Positions 40,742 to 48,349 of a stretch of 58,856 nt of DNA are shown one piece after another (within the stretch, counting starts at the first letter, position 1; each line of letters starts with the position of its first letter). The notes under the pieces are model-generated. The model had not been told where the DNA came from. It saw nothing but the letters and a program-made list of their open reading frames with translations, and did not search any database. Origin of the DNA: a virus; the IMG/VR virus record IMGVR_UViG_3300033183_000442, positions 1-58,856 of that record. One strand, written 5' to 3'. Both the position numbers and the translations under genes were made by a program.

Positions 40742-41770
40742 ATGAGTTTGATTATTCCTAAAAAACAACCTTTGTATGCGCCGATGTTAGGCACATTTGG
40801 CGGCGGGTCTGCTAGGGGATTTGGACAATTTGGTGGTGCTGCAGTTTTAGCAGGTGAGGTTATTCTTGAGGGCACTCAAAGTACAGCCAGCAGCACAGTG
40901 ACTAGCCGTAACTGGACAGTACCAGCGGGTGTCTCTTCCATCTCTATTGTTGCCGTAGGCGGCGGTGGTGCAGGTGCGGATCGGCATGATGGTATGGGCG
41001 GCGGTGGCGGTGGCCTAGCATGGTATAATGATGTACCCGTTAATGCGGGTGATACCCTCGTACTTAATGCAGGTGCGGGGGGTACTTGGGGTTCACTAAC
41101 TACTACCAGAAGCAACACTGATGGTGCATCTGGGGGTTCGAGTTACATTACCCTAACTAATGGCTCAAATATGTGCATTGGATATGGCGGCCCGGGGGGT
41201 AACCATAACACTTATTCTTCCACAAACCAATGGTACTCTGGTGGGCAATATGCAAATTCCGATGGTGGCGGTGAAGGCGGTCAGATACTGCGTAAGTCTG
41301 GTTCAAGGTCTGGCGGCAGTGGTGCAGGAGGCTATGCGGGTAATGGGGGCCGAGCAGGTGCGCAGCAATATGATACAAACTACTTCCCGCAACAGGGTCA
41401 AGGCGGTGCAGGTGGTGGAGGTAACGGCTCTAACGGTTCCAACCCACAATTTTGCTCTGGCGGCGGCGGTGTAGGTATCTACGGACAAGGAGCAAACGGT
41501 ACTGAGTCTCAGCTACAAAGTGGTAGCACAGTAAGTTCTGCACAGGGTGGCTCTGGTGGTGGTGCTTCATCTGTTAGTGGCGGTAACCACAGCTTTCCGA
41601 TGCCAAACGGTGGTAGTTACGGCGGCGGGGGCGGCGGTGCGCACAACGGCGACTACCCTGGAAATGGTACAAGGGGAGTAATTCGGGTAATTTGGGGGGA
41701 AGTTCCTAGACAATTCCCAAATACAAATGTGGATTTGGCAAACTCATTTGATAACGTCACTTACCTCTAA
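40742..41770 (+). CDS. Glycine-rich fibre-tip protein, cassette 2
   Basis: A 342-residue protein. After about 60 residues, WTVPAGVSSISIVAVGGGG marks the common beta unit of phage Gly-rich tail proteins, followed by long GGGGG/GSGG runs with Asn, Ser and Tyr, and a C-terminal RGVIRVIWGE strand. Polyglycine regions of this kind form layered adhesins at fibre tips (as in T4-type gp38 adhesins). It is the second tip gene beside 38502-39464, but its N-terminal domain is different. Confidence 0.75.
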   Translation: MSLIIPKKQPLYAPMLGTFGGGSARGFGQFGGAAVLAGEVILEGTQSTASSTVTSRNWTVPAGVSSISIVAVGGGGAGADRHDGMGGGGGGLAWYNDVPVNAGDTLVLNAGAGGTWGSLTTTRSNTDGASGGSSYITLTNGSNMCIGYGGPGGNHNTYSSTNQWYSGGQYANSDGGGEGGQILRKSGSRSGGSGAGGYAGNGGRAGAQQYDTNYFPQQGQGGAGGGGNGSNGSNPQFCSGGGGVGIYGQGANGTESQLQSGSTVSSAQGGSGGGASSVSGGNHSFPMPNGGSYGGGGGGAHNGDYPGNGTRGVIRVIWGEVPRQFPNTNVDLANSFDNVTYL

Positions 41771-41839
41771 AACCTCTTGCAACCTAACCGCATAAGTGCT
41801 ATACTCTAAATCACAATTTTTCAACAAATTTAGGTACTT

Positions 41840-42295
41840 ATGACAGAAGAAACCTCTGAGTTTCGGTCTGTTCTATTACCCTCGAAAGAAGTTCTAAGGC
41901 TTTGGCCTACACTGGAACCAGAAATCACTAAAGCCTTAGAACATGGTATAGATGAACTGACCGCTTTCGATGTCTGCAGACAAGCCCTCGACAACAAAAT
42001 CCAAGTTTGGGCAACCATCGATAGAGACAACAAAATAGTCTGCACCACTACAACCCGCATACTGCCATACGAAAGCACAAAGGTGCTGCAGATCATTACC
42101 TGCACAGGCAGCGGAAGACAGTGGAAAGAATTTTACGAACAGCACAGGGCCGTAGAAGATTTCGCAAAGGCTAATGGCTGTTCAAGCGTACAGGTTTGGG
42201 GCCGCAAAGGTTGGCAGCGTAACCTGAAAAAACTCACAAGTAGATCAGGTCACAAATACGAAACCCTCTACTACGTTTTCAATATGGAGATTTAA
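41840..42295 (+). CDS. Phage GNAT-like-fold protein near tail genes
   Basis: A 151-residue protein of a type often found beside tail genes of podoviruses and thought to have an acetyltransferase-like fold: QVWATIDRDNKIVCTTTTRI, TKVLQIITCTGSGRQW and VEDFAKANGCSSVQVWGRKG (in the order expected for beta4, the CoA-loop region and beta5). The CoA-binding Q/RxxGxG/A motif is not clear, so catalysis is uncertain. The stop is directly followed by the next start. Confidence 0.65.
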   Translation: MTEETSEFRSVLLPSKEVLRLWPTLEPEITKALEHGIDELTAFDVCRQALDNKIQVWATIDRDNKIVCTTTTRILPYESTKVLQIITCTGSGRQWKEFYEQHRAVEDFAKANGCSSVQVWGRKGWQRNLKKLTSRSGHKYETLYYVFNMEI

Positions 42296-43753
42296 ATGAA
42301 GACCTTAGACCCAATTGGCCTATTTCGGTATCTAAATCCTAGAGCCAGTGGGCTTATCGTTTTTAAAGGCGGCGGCGGCGGTGCTTCTGCAGAGCAAGTG
42401 GACGAAAGTGTGGCTGCAGGTACAGCGGCGGTAAATGAAAATACCAATGCGAGAGCGGCAGAAGCTGCAGTGGTTGGCGAAGAGATTAAATCCAACCAAG
42501 GCACCATGATGGATAATCAGGCAGGGCTTAAATCAGGTCAGGCTGATATTCGCAGAGACATTGCCAACATCCCACAGACAACGGTTGTTTCGCAGACAGT
42601 CGATACATCTGGTATTGAGAACCGTATTGGTAGCCTTGAAGGTACTACAGATCGGGGATTTGCAGATGTAGGTGGTCGCTTGGATACAGTGAACAGCACA
42701 CTTGGTGATGTACAAGGTTCTGTTGATACAGGCTTTGCAAGCATGAACCAGAACTTCAATGATATTACTGAGGGTCAGACAGGCATCCAGAATACCCTGA
42801 CAGACGTTGCAGGTAACATGACTGAACGCTTCGATACTGTAGACAACACACTGGATACAGGCTTCACAGGCGTTAATGAGAACATCAATACGCAGTTTGA
42901 TACTCAGAACCAAAACCTAACAGATATGTCTGCTAACATTCTTGGCGGTCAAACCAGTTTGCAGGAATATTTGGAAGGGATGTCTGGCCGAGCGGATACT
43001 TATTATGGCGGTCTGGCAGAGAGCCAAGCGAACTTACAAAACAACCTATCTGGGCTTCAAAGCGGCTTTACCGATTTCCGAGATGCCTACGACACCAACA
43101 CCACTCTAGCGAACCAAACCAGAGCGGAGTTGATGGATACGGTTTCAGGTGGGTTTAATAAGGTTCGAGGCGCAATTGCTGACAACTTCCAAGACACCCG
43201 CAGCGACATCAATCAGGTGTCAGCGCAGGTGGATAATGTTCAAAACCGCCAAGCAAACTTGAACCAAACACAGACCCAAGATTTCACAAACACACTTCGG
43301 GATTTGGCTTCTGGTCTTGAGGCAACAACTAGAGATCAGGCTGCATCCCAGAATGATGTTTTGAACCGTTTGGACACTGTGAAACAGGTACTTGCGGCAC
43401 AAGGCGAAAACATCCCTGAAGACATTAGAGCGCAATACACAGCGTTGGCAATGTCCTTCGATCAAAATGGTCGTCTGATCAGGGAAAGTGTTGATGACCA
43501 AGGTGTCATTACCCGCCGAGCCATGGATGACCAGAGCAACGTTTTGATGGCTCAGTTCAATCAGCAGGGCAATATGCTTGGTCAATCTATGATCAACGTA
43601 AACAGCCTGCTCAGACAGATGGATAACTTTGGTTACACAGGAACAGGCGCACAGCCTGGCTCACTTGCTCCACAGCAATTGGCGAACCGCAGAGCTGCGA
43701 TTGAAAGCGGCTTGATGGAACGCCAAGACCCATATTTCAACACATTCGCTTAA
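42296..43753 (+). CDS. Coiled-coil virion protein with tandem repeats
   Basis: A 485-residue protein with a glycine-rich N-terminus (VFKGGGGGAS) and a long region of degenerate repeats of the kind GFxxVxxxLDTVxxTLxDxx (about 100-260; DRGFADVGGRLDTVN, DTGFASMNQNFNDI, DTGFTGVNENINTQF), which form a trimeric-type coiled coil, then further helices to the end (MERQDPYFNTFA). It lies between the tail and lysis genes and is probably a tail or internal virion protein. Confidence 0.65.
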   Translation: MKTLDPIGLFRYLNPRASGLIVFKGGGGGASAEQVDESVAAGTAAVNENTNARAAEAAVVGEEIKSNQGTMMDNQAGLKSGQADIRRDIANIPQTTVVSQTVDTSGIENRIGSLEGTTDRGFADVGGRLDTVNSTLGDVQGSVDTGFASMNQNFNDITEGQTGIQNTLTDVAGNMTERFDTVDNTLDTGFTGVNENINTQFDTQNQNLTDMSANILGGQTSLQEYLEGMSGRADTYYGGLAESQANLQNNLSGLQSGFTDFRDAYDTNTTLANQTRAELMDTVSGGFNKVRGAIADNFQDTRSDINQVSAQVDNVQNRQANLNQTQTQDFTNTLRDLASGLEATTRDQAASQNDVLNRLDTVKQVLAAQGENIPEDIRAQYTALAMSFDQNGRLIRESVDDQGVITRRAMDDQSNVLMAQFNQQGNMLGQSMINVNSLLRQMDNFGYTGTGAQPGSLAPQQLANRRAAIESGLMERQDPYFNTFA

Positions 43754-44169
43754 TTAAACAAAATATCTGGCGTTAATTCACAATAACCTTTTGATTTCTT
43801 CGTTGTATCGTCTGCAGGCCATTTAGTTATTCCAATTGCCTGAATTAGCCCATCCTTGGTCGATACTGAACGCAATTCCCAAATTTCTAAATCATCTACA
43901 TATTTAGAAAAGTATGTCGCTGTTTGGAAATCCATGGTCATCAAAGTAAGTGGATACATTTTTCTGACCCCAGATGACTGGTTCAAGTAGAATCCCGGTG
44001 AATTTCTCAAATCTAAATAAGCTGGATAAAATTCATAAAACGACCCGGGATATTCCAATGTGCAAACATAAAGCCTTGTGTCAGAAAAATCAAAAATCGC
44101 AGTTCCGTTTTTTTCAGCAGACGCAGAAATAGCAAAAATTGAAAGCACAAAAGCGAGTAAATTTTTCAC
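43750..44169 (-). CDS. Secreted moron protein
   Basis: A 139-residue protein encoded against the late operon, with a signal peptide (VKNLLAFVLSIFAISASA, cleavage before EKNG). I use the GTG at 44169 because TTGGAG lies 8 nt upstream; the ATG at 44208 would overlap the lysozyme gene. The mature part is beta-rich (FDFSDTRLYVCTLEYPG, IWELRSVS) with two cysteines. Its 3' end overlaps the preceding gene by 4 nt. It is probably a periplasmic lysogenic factor; no family is recognised. Confidence 0.65.
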   Translation of the reverse strand: MKNLLAFVLSIFAISASAEKNGTAIFDFSDTRLYVCTLEYPGSFYEFYPAYLDLRNSPGFYLNQSSGVRKMYPLTLMTMDFQTATYFSKYVDDLEIWELRSVSTKDGLIQAIGITKWPADDTTKKSKGYCELTPDILFN

Positions 44170-44197
44170 AACAAAATCTCCAACCAACAGGATCAGT

Positions 44198-44932
44198 ATG
44201 CATCCCAAATCAACAAGTGATCAAGGAATAAACCTTATCAAAAAATTTGAGGGCCTGGCCAAAGTCAATACTGATGGCATGGTCGTCCCATATCGTTGCA
44301 GCGCAAATGTTCTAACAATCGGCTACGGTCACACCAAAGGTGTTAAAAAGAACATGCGGATCACAAAGGAAGAGGCTGAAGGGTTTCTTCGATTGGATCT
44401 GAAAGACTCCGAAGCTGCAGTCAAAAACCTAGTCACTGTACCTCTAACGCAGAACCAGTTCGACGGTTTGGTTTCATTTGTATTCAATCTCGGGCAGGGT
44501 GCCTTTGCCAGCTCAACCTTGTTGAAGAAACTGAACGCTGGGGATTATGCAGCAGTACCTGCGCAATTGATGCGCTGGAATAAGGCTCGGGTAGGTGGGG
44601 TGTTGAAACCCCTCAACGGTTTAACCCGCCGCAGATCCGCTGAAGCAACATTGTTCACCTTAGACGCAACACTGCCATCGGATGATCCTGATGTCCCAAT
44701 GCCACAAAAGCCTGCGGTCATGGATAAAAAGCCGTTGGCTAAATCCCGCACTATGGCTGGGGTTGGTATTGCCGGAGCAGCGACTGCACTGAATGAAACA
44801 GCAGGGCAGCTACAGGGTCTTGTGGGCTACGCTGACAGCCTGAAAACAGTATTCCTGATCTGTGCGCTGGGAGGCATCGCCTTGGCTGCATACGCCCGTT
44901 ACAGCGACCAGAAAGACGGTGTCGATGTTTAA
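44198..44932 (+). CDS. Endolysin, GH24 lysozyme with C-terminal hydrophobic tail
   Basis: A 244-residue muramidase. The catalytic region is IKKFEGLAK (glutamate), then CSANVLTIGYGHTKG, where the usual aspartate before T-I-G-Y-G-H-T is replaced by C as in many related endolysins; QFDGLVSFVFNLGQGAF and RRRSAEATLF are also typical. The family domain ends near residue 150; then follow a linker and two hydrophobic segments (about 180-195 and 212-230, VFLICALGGIALAAYARY), so the enzyme may be membrane-anchored. The ATG at 44198 has CAGGATC upstream. It cleaves peptidoglycan at lysis. Confidence 0.9.
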   Translation: MHPKSTSDQGINLIKKFEGLAKVNTDGMVVPYRCSANVLTIGYGHTKGVKKNMRITKEEAEGFLRLDLKDSEAAVKNLVTVPLTQNQFDGLVSFVFNLGQGAFASSTLLKKLNAGDYAAVPAQLMRWNKARVGGVLKPLNGLTRRRSAEATLFTLDATLPSDDPDVPMPQKPAVMDKKPLAKSRTMAGVGIAGAATALNETAGQLQGLVGYADSLKTVFLICALGGIALAAYARYSDQKDGVDV

Positions 44933-45170
44933 CATCTTCGGCAAAATTAAAGACGGGATTATCGCCACCTTAATACTGGCTATTCCCATTATTTATGTTT
45001 TCGGCAGAGCCAAAGGCAAAGCTGCTGAAAAACACAAAGTTCTGAAAGACGAACTTGAGGCCCAGAACAAGGCCACAGATTTTTACAAAGCGATGGCTGA
45101 ACATGAAGACGATCATAATGTCGATAGTCGCAGCGGTCTCACTGACAGGTTGCGCAGGGACGGTCTATAG
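44925..45170 (+). CDS. i-spanin (Rz-like)
   Basis: An 81-residue protein with one N-terminal transmembrane helix (about 11-27, IIATLILAIPIIYVFG) and a charged coiled-coil periplasmic part ending GLTDRLRRDGL. It overlaps the lysozyme gene by 8 nt at its start and contains the start of the o-spanin gene in another frame, the classical Rz/Rz1 arrangement. Together they fuse inner and outer membranes in the last step of lysis. Confidence 0.82.
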   Translation: MFNIFGKIKDGIIATLILAIPIIYVFGRAKGKAAEKHKVLKDELEAQNKATDFYKAMAEHEDDHNVDSRSGLTDRLRRDGL

Positions 45171-45351
45171 GACCAATCTGCAGGTCTACTGCCCCCCAAT
45201 CCAAAACTATTCCCAAGAACATAATAACGACCTGGCTGATGAGTTGGATGCGTTGCCTGACGGGTACTACGCAATTCCATCTACAATCGCAGATTACGCA
45301 AAGTTGCGAGATCGGATTAGGGCCTGCGAAAATGAAAAGGACAAAATCTGA
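45103..45351 (+). CDS. o-spanin lipoprotein (Rz1-like)
   Basis: An 82-residue protein with a lipoprotein signal: MKTIIMSIVAAVSLTGCAGT, where LTGC is the lipobox and C17 the lipidated residue. Its first 68 nt overlap the i-spanin gene in a different frame. The mature protein is longer than many Rz1 proteins. The stop overlaps the next start (TGATG). It would sit in the outer membrane and pair with the i-spanin. Confidence 0.85.
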   Translation: MKTIIMSIVAAVSLTGCAGTVYRTNLQVYCPPIQNYSQEHNNDLADELDALPDGYYAIPSTIADYAKLRDRIRACENEKDKI

Positions 45352-47645
45352 TGGCGAATACCTGGCAACAAGATTTGGCAAATTCCCTGACGAAAAACGA
45401 TGGGAAAAGCTATGTGGATGGCGTTCTTACGGATGACAAAACTGGTCAGGCGATAGACGACAGCAGTGCTGTTGTTGGCAAGGATGGAAGTGTTTTTACT
45501 TCTAATGACGATAATTCCAACAACGTTTCTAACACCGTAACCAATATCAAAAACAAAGTCACAAATGTAGCGACTGGCATCAAGAATGACCTAGCGATGG
45601 GTTACGACAAACTGATGCTGTCCGATGAGGAATTTGTCAATAAATACGGTGCTGATGTTGTTGCTGACTTTGATAGCCGCACCAAAGTCACACAAAAGGT
45701 GAATGAAAATAAAACTTACACTGCATTAGAGCTGGAACAACTGTTTGGTTTTACGCCAGCCGAGATTGAATCCTATAATCAGAAGTTGGCGATGAAGGAA
45801 GCTGGCATTGATCCAAATGATGATAACTCATCTGGAACAGGCACAGGTACAGATGGAGCAGGCACAGGTACTGATGACGGTACAGCCGTAGACGAAGGTC
45901 CATCACCTCTGTCTGCCGATAGCATTCTGGAGATGGCTGAGAAGGCTGGTCTTATTGCGTCTAACGAAGATGTTGCGGCACTTGTTGCTGACCCTAAAGG
46001 GTTCATCGAAGCAAGAGGTGGTAATCTATCACAACTCGCACAAACACTGCAGCTCGACCCAAATACGGCAGGTGCGCTGCTCGATCCAAACAACCCCAAC
46101 TATTTGCTTAAAGGCAATCTAAGTTACACACCGACAACGGTGTCAGGGACACAGGTTTCAACAGCACCAACCAATGTTGGTCCAGCAACGTATGAAACTG
46201 CAACGATTACAGATCGTTTGGGTAACCCACAGTACAATGTTGATCCGGTTACGGGAGAGATCCGTTCCGAGAACCTCGTTGATGCGGATGCAATCCAGAC
46301 CGACATGCAGGGTGCCGCCACAGGCTTCAATGCGGATGGTTCGGTTAATCAGGTAGGCCAAGCACTCAACGATTATGTCACACAAAACTTCAGCCAAATC
46401 ATCGACACAAATACCGTAGCAGGCAAACTGCTGGCGCAGGAGTTGGGCGAGGGGAATTACACCGACAGTAAGGCCACAATCCTTGGTCAGATGGAGATTA
46501 TCTCAGAGCAATTTGTGGACGCTGCTGGGAACCCTAAAATACCCTCATGGGCGCAGGGAACGGCTCGGAATGTATCCCGCACAATCGCATTTAAGGGCAT
46601 GACTGGGACGGCTGCTACAGCGGCTATGGCAACAGCGATTATGGAAGCGTCATTGGGCGTTGCGGAAAAGGAGGCAACCTTTTTCCAAACACTGACGACC
46701 AAAAACCTTGATAACCGACAGGCGGCGATCATCAACAAAGCCAACGTTTTGGCGAACTTGGAAATGGCTAATCTGGATGCTCGGGAAACGGCAGCGGTCA
46801 CAAACGCTAAAGCCTTCCTGCAGATGGATTTGACCAATCTGACGAACGAGCAGCAAGCTGAGGTCATAAACACCCAGTCAAAGGTGCAGGCACTGTTTGA
46901 GGATACGGGCGCAACCAATGCACAGCGTCTATTCACTGCCGAAAACCAAAATGATTTCACAAAGTTTTATGATCAGATTTCAGTGCAGGTTCAGCAGTTC
47001 AATGCAGAGCAGATGAACTTGATGAAAAAGTTCAATGCGGGTGAGATCAATGATGCTGCTGAATTCAATGCTGCGATGGAAGACAGTCGCCAGAAATTCT
47101 ACAGCGAGATGCAATTCCAGATCGACACTGCAAACGCAAAGTGGCGTCAGACAGTTGCAACTGCCAATACACAGATGTTGTTTGAAGCTGCAGCGGCTGA
47201 TGTGCGCAACATTCTCGACATTTCCCAAGAAGGCTTGAACCGGACATGGGACCGAGCAGATGCCATGATGGATTACATCTTCAAGGGCAGTGTTGCTGAA
47301 GAAGAATTTGAACTGAAACTTCTGCTAGGTCAGTTGAATGCACAAGCTGCATCAACAGGTGGTGGTGGAGGCAGCTTTGTCCAAGACCTAATCAAGATGG
47401 GTGTTACGAAATGGCTATTTTCAGATGAGCGTCTAAAGGATGACATCACATTCTATGAAGAGCTGAACGGCATCAATTTCTACACTTGGACTTGGAACGA
47501 AGAAGCCAAACGCATTGGCGCAGATAAATATCCTGCGTTCGGTGTGATTGCGCAGGAAGTTATGAAAACCCGCCCAGATGCGGTGGACGAAGGTCCATAT
47601 GGCTACCTGCAGGTAAATTACGGGAAATTAAAAAATGAAGTTTGA
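45351..47645 (+). CDS. Large virion protein with C-terminal S74 chaperone-like domain
   Basis: A 764-residue protein of the internal-core or tail region. It has an N-terminal polar part, a Gly/Thr-Asp-rich linker (about 155-180), and a long helical, Ala/Asn/Gln-rich body (about 430-660). The last 75 residues, KWLFSDERLKDDITFY, GINFYTWTWNEEAKR, AFGVIAQEVMKTRPDAV and YLQVNYGKL, match the peptidase S74 intramolecular chaperone domain, normally the self-cleaving end of phage spikes and fibres (cleavage at S-D of SDERLK). Its presence on a core-like protein is unusual but known in marine phages. Confidence 0.75.
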   Translation: MANTWQQDLANSLTKNDGKSYVDGVLTDDKTGQAIDDSSAVVGKDGSVFTSNDDNSNNVSNTVTNIKNKVTNVATGIKNDLAMGYDKLMLSDEEFVNKYGADVVADFDSRTKVTQKVNENKTYTALELEQLFGFTPAEIESYNQKLAMKEAGIDPNDDNSSGTGTGTDGAGTGTDDGTAVDEGPSPLSADSILEMAEKAGLIASNEDVAALVADPKGFIEARGGNLSQLAQTLQLDPNTAGALLDPNNPNYLLKGNLSYTPTTVSGTQVSTAPTNVGPATYETATITDRLGNPQYNVDPVTGEIRSENLVDADAIQTDMQGAATGFNADGSVNQVGQALNDYVTQNFSQIIDTNTVAGKLLAQELGEGNYTDSKATILGQMEIISEQFVDAAGNPKIPSWAQGTARNVSRTIAFKGMTGTAATAAMATAIMEASLGVAEKEATFFQTLTTKNLDNRQAAIINKANVLANLEMANLDARETAAVTNAKAFLQMDLTNLTNEQQAEVINTQSKVQALFEDTGATNAQRLFTAENQNDFTKFYDQISVQVQQFNAEQMNLMKKFNAGEINDAAEFNAAMEDSRQKFYSEMQFQIDTANAKWRQTVATANTQMLFEAAAADVRNILDISQEGLNRTWDRADAMMDYIFKGSVAEEEFELKLLLGQLNAQAASTGGGGGSFVQDLIKMGVTKWLFSDERLKDDITFYEELNGINFYTWTWNEEAKRIGADKYPAFGVIAQEVMKTRPDAVDEGPYGYLQVNYGKLKNEV

Positions 47646-47814
47646 TGACGCTGTTAAGCGGTCAATCAAAGCATTCCTGGACGGACGACTACCGACTGCT
47701 TTGATTGAGGCGCAGGGGAAGGACCTGATCTACACCCCTGAATACCTCGATGAGTTAGAAGCCTCATTTGCCGAAGAACCAGACATGGAGGACGCAGATG
47801 GAACTTCTGTTTGA
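47635..47814 (+). CDS. Small hypothetical virion-operon protein
   Basis: A 59-residue protein (MKFDDAVKRSIKAFLDGRLP, LIYTPEYLDELEASFAEEP) encoded between the large virion genes. The ATG overlaps the end of the S74 gene by 11 nt, and its end overlaps the next gene by 17 nt. Compact coupling supports that it is real; function unknown. Confidence 0.6.
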   Translation: MKFDDAVKRSIKAFLDGRLPTALIEAQGKDLIYTPEYLDELEASFAEEPDMEDADGTSV

Positions 47815-48349
47815 TATGCCGATCCCCGGCGAAAACTACATGTCGGATACCCGTAACTACCCTTGGCACCGACCCCCAGAAATTACTGATTATGATGAAG
47901 CCGTTGATTACTTAATTGAGCGTTTGGCGGAACCAGAGCAATCAGAGTTGATCTATTCATTGATTGAATTGGAACAGCCACTGGCTGGGATCGTTGCTGG
48001 CCTAATGATGCAATCAATCGGCAGAGGTAAGTTTGGCATTGATCTAGCGATTTTGGCGGCAGGTCCTGTTTATCGTTATCTGCAGATCATCGCTGAACAG
48101 AACGGGCTGAAATACGAGAGCGGACTTGAAGACAAGGGCCGTATCCCAATCACACCCACCATTTTGAAAGCAGCGGTTGGACTGATTGATGAAGATGTTC
48201 CTGAAATAGTGGAAACACCTGCAGAGCTGATTGAACCCATTGGAATGGGCCTCATGAGCCAGAAGGTGACCAGTGGCGAAGCAAGCCCTGACGAACAAGC
48301 CCGGATGCTTGGTCTAGTCGAAGCGGAGGACGAAGATGCCCTACAGTGA
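47798..48349 (+). CDS. Hypothetical structural-operon protein
   Basis: A 183-residue protein starting MELLFDMPIPGENYM, with GGAGG 6 nt upstream (a TTG ten codons earlier is rejected). It is mostly helical with a hydrophobic central part (GIVAGLMMQSIGRGKFGIDL, AILAAGPVYRYLQ) that could enter a membrane, and an acidic end (EAEDEDALQ). It lies among the internal virion genes, so it may be an ejected or internal protein, like the small T7 core protein. Confidence 0.62.
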   Translation: MELLFDMPIPGENYMSDTRNYPWHRPPEITDYDEAVDYLIERLAEPEQSELIYSLIELEQPLAGIVAGLMMQSIGRGKFGIDLAILAAGPVYRYLQIIAEQNGLKYESGLEDKGRIPITPTILKAAVGLIDEDVPEIVETPAELIEPIGMGLMSQKVTSGEASPDEQARMLGLVEAEDEDALQ

